NCBI GenBank assembly: GCA_023392125.1
Contig: JAEVZS010000012.1
Location: 1-64,000, forward strand
Reading direction: 5' to 3'
From: Bacteroidota bacterium
Lineage (GTDB): Bacteria; Bacteroidota; Bacteroidia; Cytophagales; Cytophagaceae
DNA: 64,000 bases
A program made the position numbers and the translations under genes. The notes under the pieces are model-generated. The model did not search any database. It saw only the letters and a list, made by a program, of their open reading frames with translations, and was not told the DNA's origin. Position 1 is the first letter of the stretch; every line of letters begins with the position of its first letter. Of this stretch, positions 35,241-43,679 are shown one piece after another.

Positions 35241-36641
35241 ATGAAACCAATTGAAAAGATAAAGATATCCGGTGCCTATGTATGGCCGATTATTGAAGGC
35301 GGCAAAGGTATTGGCGCAAGCAACGGAGAAACAGCCGGCGCTTTTGCAGCGGCCGACTCAGTAGGCACTATTTCGGGAGTATTTCCGCCTTCGCTCAACG
35401 AACATGGCGAAATGCAACCATTGATTTTTACAGGCACAACCCGCAAAAGCCGAAGCAGAGAAATAATAAGACACAGCATTGAGGGAAGCATCAGAGAAAT
35501 AAAAAAAGCGCATGAAATATCCGGCGGCAGAGGAAGAATCCATCTGAATGTACTGTGGGGAGTAGCCGGTGCCGAAGAAATAATCGAATCGGTGCTTAGC
35601 CAGACCCAGGGCATGCTGCATGGAATAACCTGTGGCGCAGGAATGCCCTACAGGCTTGCGGCCATAGCAAAAAGGTACGGGGTTTATTATTATCCGATCG
35701 TATCTTCAGCAAGGGCCTTTTCGGCACTATGGGCCAGAACGTATAAAGAAGTTCCCGAGCTGCTGGGCGGAGTTGTATACGAAGACCCCTGGAAAGCCGG
35801 CGGACATAATGGTCTTTCAAGCAAGGATAATCCTCTTGAGCCGGAACACCCCTATTGGAGAGTAGAACAAATACGGACCGTCATGCTAAAACACGGACTG
35901 AAAGATGTTCCGATTATTATGGCCGGTGGTGTCTGGGATCTTAAAACGTTTGAAAACTGGATCGGCAATCCGGATCTTGGTCCTATCGGGTTTCAGATCG
36001 GAACCAGAAGCCTGCTGACTCAGGAAAGCCCGATTTCGGAGCAATGGAAAGAAAAGCTGATGACCGTACGAAAGGAAGATGTGGTTTTAAACAATTTCAG
36101 CTCCACCGGTTTCAATTCTTCGGCAATTAAAAATGAATTTATAAAAGAGCTGGAAGAAAGATCCTCCAGACAAATTGCCATATCGAAGGAACCCAAAGGC
36201 GAGTTTACCATACCGTTTTTAAAATCTGAAACATCAAAGGTGTATATTTCGGAAAGTGGCCGGCAGCAAGCCCGCAACTGGATTGTAGAAGGATATACAA
36301 AGTTTATGGAAACTCCGGATTCTACTTTACTGTTTGTAACCAAAGAAAAAGCCAAAGCAATCAAAACCGATCAACGCGACTGCAAAGGCTGTCTTGCTGC
36401 CTGCAAATTCAGCAGCTGGTCTGTCGATAAGCTAAAAAACTATACCACAGGGCTGTTGCCTGATCCCCGCAGCTTTTGCATATTCAAAACGTTGCAGAAT
36501 ATTATCTGCGGAGAAGACGCGGAATACGAGCTTATGTTTTCCGGACATACTACCTACAAATTCTCCATGGATCCCTTATATAGAAACGGGAATATACCTT
36601 CGATAAAAGAGCTGATTGCAAGAATGCTCCAGGGAGATTAA
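35241..36641 (+). CDS. FMN-dependent nitronate-monooxygenase-fold enzyme, possibly FabX-like
   Basis: A 466-residue TIM-barrel flavoenzyme of the 2-nitropropane dioxygenase/FabK superfamily: GGKGIGASNGETAG at the N-terminus, HGITCGAGMPYRL, the catalytic-His motif KAGGHNG near 185-191, IIMAGGVWDLKTF, and GFQIGTRSLLT for phosphate binding. The C-terminal ~170 residues add a cysteine cluster, DCKGCLAACKF at ~379-389, with a further Cys in RSFCIF. True nitronate monooxygenases lack such a cluster. Helicobacter FabX, an anaerobic decanoyl-ACP dehydrogenase/isomerase of this fold, carries a [4Fe-4S] cluster. Its operon with nrdJ and bioB suits oxygen-independent unsaturated fatty acid synthesis; this function is an inference. 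Last gene of the operon, followed by a terminator. Confidence 0.6.
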   Translation: MKPIEKIKISGAYVWPIIEGGKGIGASNGETAGAFAAADSVGTISGVFPPSLNEHGEMQPLIFTGTTRKSRSREIIRHSIEGSIREIKKAHEISGGRGRIHLNVLWGVAGAEEIIESVLSQTQGMLHGITCGAGMPYRLAAIAKRYGVYYYPIVSSARAFSALWARTYKEVPELLGGVVYEDPWKAGGHNGLSSKDNPLEPEHPYWRVEQIRTVMLKHGLKDVPIIMAGGVWDLKTFENWIGNPDLGPIGFQIGTRSLLTQESPISEQWKEKLMTVRKEDVVLNNFSSTGFNSSAIKNEFIKELEERSSRQIAISKEPKGEFTIPFLKSETSKVYISESGRQQARNWIVEGYTKFMETPDSTLLFVTKEKAKAIKTDQRDCKGCLAACKFSSWSVDKLKNYTTGLLPDPRSFCIFKTLQNIICGEDAEYELMFSGHTTYKFSMDPLYRNGNIPSIKELIARMLQGD

Positions 36642-36672
36642 TAACACCATCAATTTACCTGATTTGTACAAT

Positions 36673-36718
36673 AAAGGCGGAATTTCCCATGGTGGGAAAA
36701 ACCGCCTTTTTGTTTTTT
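36673..36718 (+). terminator. Rho-independent terminator after the nrdJ operon
   Basis: Outer stem AAAGGCGG/CCGCCTTT with an inner TTTCCCA/TGGGAAA stem, followed by a T-rich tract (TTTTTGTTTTTT). Confidence 0.75.
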
Positions 36719-36848
36719 ATACAGAAAACGGAGTCAACAATCTTTTACAGAATTACAGTATTTCTGCAAAATACGATGCAGGGAGGCTCTGATTTATACT
36801 CAAAAAAAAACCCGGGGAGCAGGCGCTTACTTCAGTATACACTGATTG

Positions 36849-37856
36849 TCAGGCCCGCTTCATCAGGTAGAGAACAAACACCGCAATAAGCAATACTATT
36901 ACAGCCATTGCCTGATGAATAACACCCAGTACTACCGGCACTTTATACAGCAGTGTAATTACTCCCAGGGTATATTGAAGAAGAATAATGCCGCTGAGCA
37001 GCATAAAATTTCTTTTTAGCGGCAAATAATCCGGGAAGCGGTACACATAGATCGTTGCTCCGCTTACCCAAATTAAAAGTATACTTCCTGTTAGCCGATG
37101 CATAAACTGAACAGCTATGCCATTGTCCAGAAAATTTTGCAGAACAGTACGCATGACTAGAATGCCATCAGGGATCCATTTCCCGTTCATTTTGGGAAAT
37201 GTATTGTACGCAAATCCTGCTTTCAAGCCGGCAGTAAAAGCCCCATACAGCAGCTGAGCTGCAATGAGGAAAACAATGCCCATCATCAAATAATAAATTT
37301 TTCTGCTTACCGGCACCCTTGCAATCTGCATGGTTTCCAGCGCTGTTACAAAAATCACTGAAATCAATAAGCAAGCCAGTAAAAAATGTGCTGCCAGACG
37401 GTAATGGCTTACGTGCGGGCTGTCTGCCAGACCACTCTTTACCATAAACCATCCCATAAAACCCTGTAAGGCACCCAGCACAAAAATCAGAATCAGTCTT
37501 CTGCCCAATTGCAGGCTTATTTTTCTCTGAAAAAGAAATAAACCCAAAGGAATGATAAAGGCAAATCCTGTTATCCTCCCCAGGAGTCTGTGCGTATATT
37601 CCCAGAAAAAAATAAATTTAAACCCGCTCAGGTCCATGGCCGGATTGAGTCTGATAAATTCAGGAAACTGCTTATACTTTTCAAAAGCAATTTCCCAATC
37701 CTGCTGCGTAAGCGGAGGAATTGCGCCCGATATCAGGTTCCATTCTACAATTGATAATCCTGAACCGGTCAGTCTGGTAATCCCCCCGATTATAACCATC
37801 AGAAATACCAGAAAACAGCCTGTAAACAGCCAGATCGTGATACTCCTCTTTTTCAT
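36849..37856 (-). CDS. ctaA: Heme A synthase (CtaA/COX15)
   Basis: Oxidises the methyl group of heme O to the formyl of heme A for aa3-type oxidases. The 335-residue protein has eight predicted membrane helices in two homologous four-helix halves, with family motifs GGITRLTGSGLSIVEW, FIFFWEYTHRLLGR, SHYRLAAHF, AYNTFPKMNGKWIP, FMHRLTG and VIHQAMA; the histidines in EYTHR, RLAAHF, FMHR and IHQ are the heme ligands. Its start overlaps the stop of the upstream Asp-box gene by one base. It is the last gene of a minus-strand operon that begins with a Cys-rich peptide and a TonB receptor. Confidence 0.93.
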   Translation of the reverse strand: MKKRSITIWLFTGCFLVFLMVIIGGITRLTGSGLSIVEWNLISGAIPPLTQQDWEIAFEKYKQFPEFIRLNPAMDLSGFKFIFFWEYTHRLLGRITGFAFIIPLGLFLFQRKISLQLGRRLILIFVLGALQGFMGWFMVKSGLADSPHVSHYRLAAHFLLACLLISVIFVTALETMQIARVPVSRKIYYLMMGIVFLIAAQLLYGAFTAGLKAGFAYNTFPKMNGKWIPDGILVMRTVLQNFLDNGIAVQFMHRLTGSILLIWVSGATIYVYRFPDYLPLKRNFMLLSGIILLQYTLGVITLLYKVPVVLGVIHQAMAVIVLLIAVFVLYLMKRA

Positions 37857-39061
37857 TATACCTTCACGGTTCTGTATTTCAGCTTATACAATTCGCCATC
37901 TCTTTCCAGCCAGGCCACCAGCATGCTATTGCTGTCAACAGCAAGCAGGATCGGGTGCATGGTATCCGATGCCTCCTCCGACAGAGCAAAGGCAGCCTTA
38001 CCGGAAGAGGCTACATTTTTAAGAAACACTCTGTTGTAATAGGCCCCCTTATATTTTACCGGTTCGCTCCAGGACAGAAATACCTTCTGATCCGACAGGG
38101 AGGCAATATGCGCATGTCGTGCCTCACCCGAAACCAATCGTCTCTGCTGAAAAGTTTTGCCACGGTCTCCGGAAAAAGTATAATAGATACCGGCCTCAGA
38201 AGCTCCGGTAAACCAGGTAAAATGCATAACGCCCTCCGATTCGGCAATATCGGGTCCTGCATGAGGACATCCTTTAATCATCCATTTGTCATTGCTTATA
38301 CATACAGGATTGGCAAAAGTAAGACCGCCATCCCGGGAGGTGATCAACAGTATATCCCGGCAGCCATCCTGCAGCAGCCCTCTGTACAGGGCACAGACTC
38401 TGCCGTCGGCAGCTACATACAACCGTGTCCTGCAGCACTGGCAGGTATTGGCTGCAATTCTGTAATCTCTTCCAAAGCCTTTTCCCGGAGCAGTTTTTGC
38501 CCAATATAATTCGGATCCGGTATCACTGCCGGCATTGCGCGTATCCAGCCAGATTACCCCGATTTCACCATCCGGCAAAACAGCCACATCGTGAAAAGCA
38601 TGGCTGTTTCCCTCCTCATCCGAATGGATATTTCGGGCTTTGGTCCAGCTTTTCCCCTTATCGGCTGAAATAACATATTCAATGGTTCCGGCAAAGCGGT
38701 TCTGAGCCGTAGGCTTTCGTTTGGCAAATACTGCTACAACAGAACCGTCCTGCTTAAAAGCAATTTTAGGTGCGCCCTCTCCATGTCCGTCGGTGCAGCC
38801 TTCTGTTCCGGGGACTTTGACAGGAGCAGAAAACGTATTTCCCTGATCATAGGAGATAGCAAAAACCATATGGTTTTTCCCGGAAGACGGCTCCTCTTCG
38901 ATCCATGAAATAACCGGATTGTTGTCCTGATCCCGGGTAAGGTAATGCCCGTAAGCATTTTTGCCGGAATCCGAAATAAGCCTGCTTTCGCTGCCGGCAT
39001 ATGCGGCAGAGACCGAACCAGCAAGGACATAAAGCAGCAGATATGCTATTTTTGTTTTCAT
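37856..39061 (-). CDS. Secreted sialidase-fold (Asp-box) protein with a CQCC motif
   Basis: A 401-residue exported protein (signal peptide ends AYAGS). It is built from BNR/Asp-box propeller repeats (SYDQGNTFS, SADKGKSWTK, SRDGGLTFA, SGDRGKTFQ), but lacks a clear sialidase catalytic set by eye. Unusual features are NTCQCCRTRL near 205-215, DGCRD and KGCPHAGPD, giving at least five cysteines in a periplasmic protein. It sits between a TonB receptor (5 bp upstream) and heme A synthase (1-bp overlap), which suggests a role in metal or heme handling rather than glycan cleavage. That role is inference. Confidence 0.7.
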   Translation of the reverse strand: MKTKIAYLLLYVLAGSVSAAYAGSESRLISDSGKNAYGHYLTRDQDNNPVISWIEEEPSSGKNHMVFAISYDQGNTFSAPVKVPGTEGCTDGHGEGAPKIAFKQDGSVVAVFAKRKPTAQNRFAGTIEYVISADKGKSWTKARNIHSDEEGNSHAFHDVAVLPDGEIGVIWLDTRNAGSDTGSELYWAKTAPGKGFGRDYRIAANTCQCCRTRLYVAADGRVCALYRGLLQDGCRDILLITSRDGGLTFANPVCISNDKWMIKGCPHAGPDIAESEGVMHFTWFTGASEAGIYYTFSGDRGKTFQQRRLVSGEARHAHIASLSDQKVFLSWSEPVKYKGAYYNRVFLKNVASSGKAAFALSEEASDTMHPILLAVDSNSMLVAWLERDGELYKLKYRTVKV

Positions 39062-39066
39062 AATTC

Positions 39067-41352
39067 CTAAAAGATATATTTGATGGACAATCCTGTGTAA
39101 TAGTTTCTGCGTGGCGACGGGTTATAGAACCGGGGCAATGAGCCGGGGCCGAATCCTTTTGCATTCAGGCTGACAAAAGAGGAATATTTTGAATCCAGCA
39201 TATTATTTACACCTGCAAAGATTTCTACAGGAATATTTTTCAGGACATATTTTCTATAGCCGGCCTTACAGTTCAGCAAGCTGTACCCTTCGGTATAAAT
39301 ACTATTGTCATCGAGTATGGGGAACCGGTCGATATACTGAAATGTAGTATATACATACAAGCCGAATTTTGTTTCTATATCCAGCCCCGCATTAAAGATA
39401 TTCGATGGCACACCAGTCAGCTTTTTTCCGGAGTAATCTTTATTATCAATACGATATTCTTTGAAGTAAAAATTATTCAGGGTATAGGAGATAAAAGGTC
39501 TGATCAGGGAAACAGATTTGTTTGTCCTTGTCAGCTTATAGGATACCGTACTTTCTATCCCGTTATGAGCCGTTTTTCCGGCATTTACATAAACAGTCTG
39601 ATAGGGAGCCACCGTTTGCGGAATCAGCTCATTGCTGAGCTGAAGCGAAAAGAAAGAAACATCATAGCTTAATCTTTTCTTCAGAAAATCTCCGCGTGTT
39701 CCCAGCTCATAGTTTATCCCCTTTTCAGCCTCCACCGAATAATTGATGCTGCCGTCGGGGTTGGAAATTTCCCCGTCTGTAGGAGGAGAAAAACCATAGC
39801 TAATGCTGGAATAAACAGCATACTGATCCCTGAAAATTTTGGACAAACCCACTCTGGGTGTCACAACGGGCCTGAATACTTTCTTTCCGGTAAAATCGAC
39901 TCCGTTGCTTTTCAGCAGATCTTCAATACGATATTGAATACTGTTGGTACTAACTCCGGTAGTCAGGATAATACTTTTTTTAAACTCAAAATCAGCCTGT
40001 CCGAAAATACTGTACTGGTAAGCATTCACTATTTTATCCTGGGTCATATCACCCTCTGCACCCCGGTTATTTATATAATACCTGCTTTTATTATTTCCCT
40101 GCAGGTATTCCCCGCCAAGAGTAAATCTGGCTTTTACCGAGCTGATCTGCTTTTCGTAAATAATACGTGACCGCCCGCCCAGGCTCAGGTATTGCCCTTT
40201 TATATAGGCAAACACAATCGGGTGATCCAGGTCGTACATGCTGGTATAGATCGTAGTGATCAGAGACAAGCTTTGGGAAAAAGAATGATCCGCAGAAACC
40301 CCCACCCTGGTCCAGCTCTGATTCCGGCCGGCATCTTTTTCCAGCTCCGGAGCCGATGCCATGGTCGGATTTTCAGCAAACTGAATGCTGTCCAGTGCTC
40401 CCGGCAACTGAGTATTCTGTTGCGAATGATTAACGAATACAGAAAATATAGTTTTTTCTGAAGGATAAAAACGGGCAAATACAGAGACAAATTTTCGTTC
40501 ATCGGCGCTATGATTTCTATATCCGCTATACTGCTGGGTTCCGAAAGTGGCAATCACATTGGATCTGGCGCCCCCAAGCTTAAGCGATGCATTCCATTTG
40601 AAAAGGCCGTAGCTGCCAGCCATAGCGGATGTTTCAAATGATTTGGCATTGGAAGGAGCTTTTTCGCTTCTGATAGTAAGCACGCCACCCAATCCTGAGC
40701 CATAGATACTGGAAGCAGGACCTTTAATTACTTCCACAGAGCCTAAGGTGCCGATATCTAATCCTTCGAGCCTGGTAAAGCCGTTTGCTTCTGTGAGAGG
40801 AATTTCATTGAGGTAGATCTTAAGATTACGGATACCATACGATGACCTCACTCCTACTCCGCGAATCGAAATTCTCGAATCACCCAAATGGCTTTGATCG
40901 ACCATAACTCCGGGAATTAAATTCAGAGAAGACTGTAAGGAAACTCCTCCAGACCGCTGAATGTCTTTTTGAGTAACAAGCCCGACTGAGCCAGGGACCT
41001 CAAGCAGCCTTTTATCAGAATCGTAGGCGGTAGTAACCACTTCATTCAGGCTTAGTATTGCGGGATTGAGCTTTATAAGCATTTTGTCGGAATAGCTTTC
41101 CCTGGCGAGCGTTAAGGTATCATAACCCATATAGCTGATAATAAGCCGGTCAGAAACCCGGTCAGCCAACTCAAATTTTCCGTTCTGATCGGTATATATA
41201 AATGTGCTATCATTCAATTGTATCGTAGCCAGAGGCAAGGCTTCCTGGGTTTCTTTGTCAATTATCCTCCCGTTTACCGTCTGGGAATAGACCGCATGGT
41301 ATACTGTGAATACGCACACGAATGCCGTACTCACAACTATTTTTAAAGTCAT
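39067..41352 (-). CDS. TonB-dependent outer-membrane receptor, probably for a metal or metal complex
   Basis: A 761-residue receptor: signal peptide (ends AVYSQ), CarboxypepD-like beta-sandwich at ~25-105 (VNGRIIDKETQEALPLATI, SYMGYDTL), plug domain ~110-230 with GVMVDQSHLGDSRISIRGVG and VEVIKGPASSIYGSG, and a 22-strand-type barrel ending in an aromatic residue (SIKYIF). The substrate is not encoded in a motif I can read. The upstream Cys-peptide, the downstream heme A synthase and the nearby NosZ genes make copper or a heme/iron complex plausible, like NosA/OprC-type receptors. The operon order is peptide-receptor-Asp-box protein-ctaA. Confidence 0.85.
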   Translation of the reverse strand: MTLKIVVSTAFVCVFTVYHAVYSQTVNGRIIDKETQEALPLATIQLNDSTFIYTDQNGKFELADRVSDRLIISYMGYDTLTLARESYSDKMLIKLNPAILSLNEVVTTAYDSDKRLLEVPGSVGLVTQKDIQRSGGVSLQSSLNLIPGVMVDQSHLGDSRISIRGVGVRSSYGIRNLKIYLNEIPLTEANGFTRLEGLDIGTLGSVEVIKGPASSIYGSGLGGVLTIRSEKAPSNAKSFETSAMAGSYGLFKWNASLKLGGARSNVIATFGTQQYSGYRNHSADERKFVSVFARFYPSEKTIFSVFVNHSQQNTQLPGALDSIQFAENPTMASAPELEKDAGRNQSWTRVGVSADHSFSQSLSLITTIYTSMYDLDHPIVFAYIKGQYLSLGGRSRIIYEKQISSVKARFTLGGEYLQGNNKSRYYINNRGAEGDMTQDKIVNAYQYSIFGQADFEFKKSIILTTGVSTNSIQYRIEDLLKSNGVDFTGKKVFRPVVTPRVGLSKIFRDQYAVYSSISYGFSPPTDGEISNPDGSINYSVEAEKGINYELGTRGDFLKKRLSYDVSFFSLQLSNELIPQTVAPYQTVYVNAGKTAHNGIESTVSYKLTRTNKSVSLIRPFISYTLNNFYFKEYRIDNKDYSGKKLTGVPSNIFNAGLDIETKFGLYVYTTFQYIDRFPILDDNSIYTEGYSLLNCKAGYRKYVLKNIPVEIFAGVNNMLDSKYSSFVSLNAKGFGPGSLPRFYNPSPRRNYYTGLSIKYIF

Positions 41353-41396
41353 GGTGTTGTTATTTAGTGTAAATCAGAAATTTCAAAGTGGGGGAA

Positions 41397-41774
41397 CTAA
41401 ATAACAGAGGGAGGATGAAAAATATCTGACCAGTAAGTGCCTGCATAAAAAATATCCAATGGCGGAAATACAGTCACATTATATACAAAGAAAAGGATGC
41501 TGTCAAAAACAAAGGAAGCCGGGCTGGTTGAATACGCTCTTTCGTTCTCAAAAACAAATGTGCCCGTTTTTTTTGAATCTTCACCGGCCTTGTTCAATTC
41601 ATTTCTGAGATAGCATGTCCCCTCACAGCCGGTCCCCTTATTCTTACAGAAAAGGGTCGCTATCTTCTCCTTATTTACGCTATAGTTCAGATACGGCAAA
41701 ACCGTCCTGAAAGAAGCAGTCAGGTACAGTAACAAGAGCAATATGCTTACGCCTTTTTTCATTATAGGACCCAA
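41397..41774 (-). CDS. Small membrane-anchored Cys-motif protein of a TonB-receptor operon
   Basis: A 125-residue protein with an N-terminal hydrophobic segment (SILLLLLYLTASF) and the motif VNKEKIATLFCKNKGTGC followed by EGTCYLRNEL. This C-x7-C-x3-C layout recurs in short Bacteroidota proteins encoded next to metal-related TonB receptors; a metal-binding role is plausible, not shown. The start could be 41774 or 41762 (second ATG). It opens the minus-strand operon leading to ctaA and is divergent from ric, with a shared operator at 41823-41838, 48 bp upstream. Confidence 0.6.
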   Translation of the reverse strand: MGPIMKKGVSILLLLLYLTASFRTVLPYLNYSVNKEKIATLFCKNKGTGCEGTCYLRNELNKAGEDSKKTGTFVFENERAYSTSPASFVFDSILFFVYNVTVFPPLDIFYAGTYWSDIFHPPSVI

Positions 41775-41822
41775 ATTTAAACAATCCGGTATGTAAAAAA
41801 GATGACAAGTTTACTCAATGCA

Positions 41823-41838
41823 AATGATATAGATCATT
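41823..41838 (+). promoter_or_regulatory. Crp/Fnr-family operator, site 3 (AATGATATAGATCATT)
   Basis: Near-perfect palindrome between the divergent TonB/ctaA operon (start 41774) and the ric operon (start 41938). Confidence 0.72.
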
Positions 41839-41876
41839 TTTATCAAAAATTTTTTGACGGATAATTGTGTTTATAT

Positions 41877-41901
41877 AAAAGATAAAAAGATCTTTTATTC
41901 T
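41877..41901 (+). promoter_or_regulatory. Rrf2/NsrR-like operator, site 3
   Basis: The best copy of the second motif: centre AAAAGATCTTTT is a perfect palindrome, flanked by AGATA and ATTCT. It ends 36 bases before the ric start; a promoter-like TATATTTA follows at about 41917. Confidence 0.65.
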
Positions 41902-41937
41902 ACAAATAATCAACTTATATTTAGTAAAAACAAAATC

Positions 41938-42876
41938 ATGGAAACACTAAACCTGGATGTGAGGGTAATAGAACCGAGATTCAAGCACCCGACAATTTTT
42001 AATACTTTTGACAACCTGATCAAAGGCGAGGCTTTCATAATCATCAACGATCACGATCCGATGCCGCTTTACTATCAGCTGTTGGCCGAGAGACCAAATC
42101 AGTTCACCTGGGAATATCTTCAAAACGGCCCTGATGAGTGGAGAGTAAAAATTGAAAAACCTCTGGCACAAGCAACGCCGGAAGGAAAAACAATGGGCAA
42201 AATAGCCACTGAAGATTACAGAAAGGCGCTGGTATTTAAAAAATTCGGACTGGACTTTTGCTGTGGCGGAAAAAGAACGCTGGAGCAGGCAGCCAAAGAA
42301 AAAGGAATTGATCCCGAGCCTGTACAGAAAGAGCTGGATGCGCTTGACCAGAAAACAGATACCGGATTTCAGGACTATACCAAATGGGGTATTTCTGAGT
42401 TGGTAAGCCATATTATAGAACGCCATCATGGGTATGTAAAAGAAAGAACTCCTGAAATAAAATCCATACTGAACAAGGTAGTCAGTGTGCATTCCGCCGC
42501 TCATCCGGAGCTGCTTGATATATTTCAGAACTTCAGCTGGCTGGATCAGGACCTGGCTGATCATATGCTGAGGGAAGAAAACATATTGTTCCCATATATG
42601 CAGGACCTTGATCAGACAAGGAGCGTACCTCAGAATGCCGTTATTCAATCTATTACCAGGGCCATGGAAGAGGAGCATGAAACAGTCGGAGAGTATCTGG
42701 AGAATCTGAGAAAAATAACCAATGACTACCAGGTTCCCAAAGGCGCCTGCGGCAGCTATCGCTTGCTGTACAGCCTGCTGAATGAATATGAAGATGATCT
42801 GCACCTGCATGTGCATTTGGAAAATAATATACTGTTTCCCAAAGCTGCAAAGCTGGAAGAGCAACTCTTAAAATGA
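41938..42876 (+). CDS. ric: Di-iron protein for repair of iron centres (RIC/ScdA/YtfE) with N-terminal DUF2249
   Basis: Repairs Fe-S clusters damaged by nitric oxide or oxidants. The 312-residue protein has three parts: a DUF2249 domain (1-75; LDVRVIEPRFKHP, INDHDPMPLYYQL), the ScdA_N domain with FCCGGKRTL near 106-114, and a hemerythrin-like di-iron domain with the ligands in HIIERHHGYV, HSAAHPEL, MLREENILFPYM, MEEEHETVGEYL and HLHVHLENNILFP. The ATG at 41938 is used because DUF2249 homology starts there; the frame is open 84 bases further upstream through the operator. First gene of the five-gene NO-stress operon. Confidence 0.92.
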   Translation: METLNLDVRVIEPRFKHPTIFNTFDNLIKGEAFIIINDHDPMPLYYQLLAERPNQFTWEYLQNGPDEWRVKIEKPLAQATPEGKTMGKIATEDYRKALVFKKFGLDFCCGGKRTLEQAAKEKGIDPEPVQKELDALDQKTDTGFQDYTKWGISELVSHIIERHHGYVKERTPEIKSILNKVVSVHSAAHPELLDIFQNFSWLDQDLADHMLREENILFPYMQDLDQTRSVPQNAVIQSITRAMEEEHETVGEYLENLRKITNDYQVPKGACGSYRLLYSLLNEYEDDLHLHVHLENNILFPKAAKLEEQLLK

Positions 42877-42883
42877 CACGGGT

Positions 42884-43675
42884 ATGATTATTAACAATCA
42901 AACCAGAATCTCTGATATAATTCAGGAAAATGAAAAGGCTATTGACGTTATCGCGTCTATTAATTCTCATTTTCGCAAATTAAAAAATCCGGTTCTGAGA
43001 AAACTGCTTGCTTCAAAGGTAACTTTGGGGCAGGCAGCCAGAATTGGCAACGTCAGCAACCAAACCATACTGGATAAGCTGAAAGAGATTGGCTTTGAAG
43101 TAGCCGAATCGCTCCCGGAAAAAGAAGCCGATACAGGGAAGGCGGGTTTTGAGATTGATACAAAAAAACTGCGGACTTTGGATGTAAGACCCTATATCGA
43201 ATCAGGATCAGATCCTTTCCCGATCATCAGCAAAGCGATAAAGAAGCTGTCAGCTAACCAGACTTTATTGATTATAAATACCTTTGAGCCTGTGCCGCTG
43301 ATCAGGCTTCTGGAATCTCAGGGTATACGCTCCATGGTTCATCAAGAATCGAAGGAATTATACAAAACCTATTTTCAAAAAAGCGAAAAAGCTGAATCAG
43401 ACGGCCATACCGGGCATACGGAACTTTCGTTTGCTGCATTGCTCGAAAAGCTGGATGGCAGGCTCAAAGAAGTTGATGTGCGGGAAATGGAGATGCCCTA
43501 CCCTATGATAACAATACTCAATGAGCTGGCTGAGCTTGAGCAAGGTCACGGCTTACTGGTCCATCACAAAAGGGTACCGCAGTTTCTGCTGCCCAGGCTG
43601 GATGAGCAAAAATTAAAATACGCCATACAGCAGGCGGAAGATGACTATGTACTGATGATAATAGCTAAAGACTAA
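42884..43675 (+). CDS. DUF1858 plus tandem DUF2249 protein
   Basis: A 263-residue protein. The N-terminal ~70 residues (ISDIIQENEKAIDVIASI, VTLGQAARIGNV) match DUF1858/ScdA_N-like helical domains. Two DUF2249 domains follow: LDVRPYIESGSDPFPIISKA with LLIINTFEPVPLIRLL at ~100-155, and VDVREMEMPYPMITILNEL with LLVHHKRVPQFLLPRL at ~195-245. DUF2249 is a TusA-like fold often linked to nitrogen-oxide metabolism. It sits 7 bp after ric and 4 bp before the polytopic membrane gene, within one operon. The biochemical role is unknown. Confidence 0.82.
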   Translation: MIINNQTRISDIIQENEKAIDVIASINSHFRKLKNPVLRKLLASKVTLGQAARIGNVSNQTILDKLKEIGFEVAESLPEKEADTGKAGFEIDTKKLRTLDVRPYIESGSDPFPIISKAIKKLSANQTLLIINTFEPVPLIRLLESQGIRSMVHQESKELYKTYFQKSEKAESDGHTGHTELSFAALLEKLDGRLKEVDVREMEMPYPMITILNELAELEQGHGLLVHHKRVPQFLLPRLDEQKLKYAIQQAEDDYVLMIIAKD

Positions 43676-43679
43676 TACG

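Noticed and set aside
41947..42864. 305-codon open frame on the minus strand
   Set aside because: Antisense to ric, which has all di-iron ligands.
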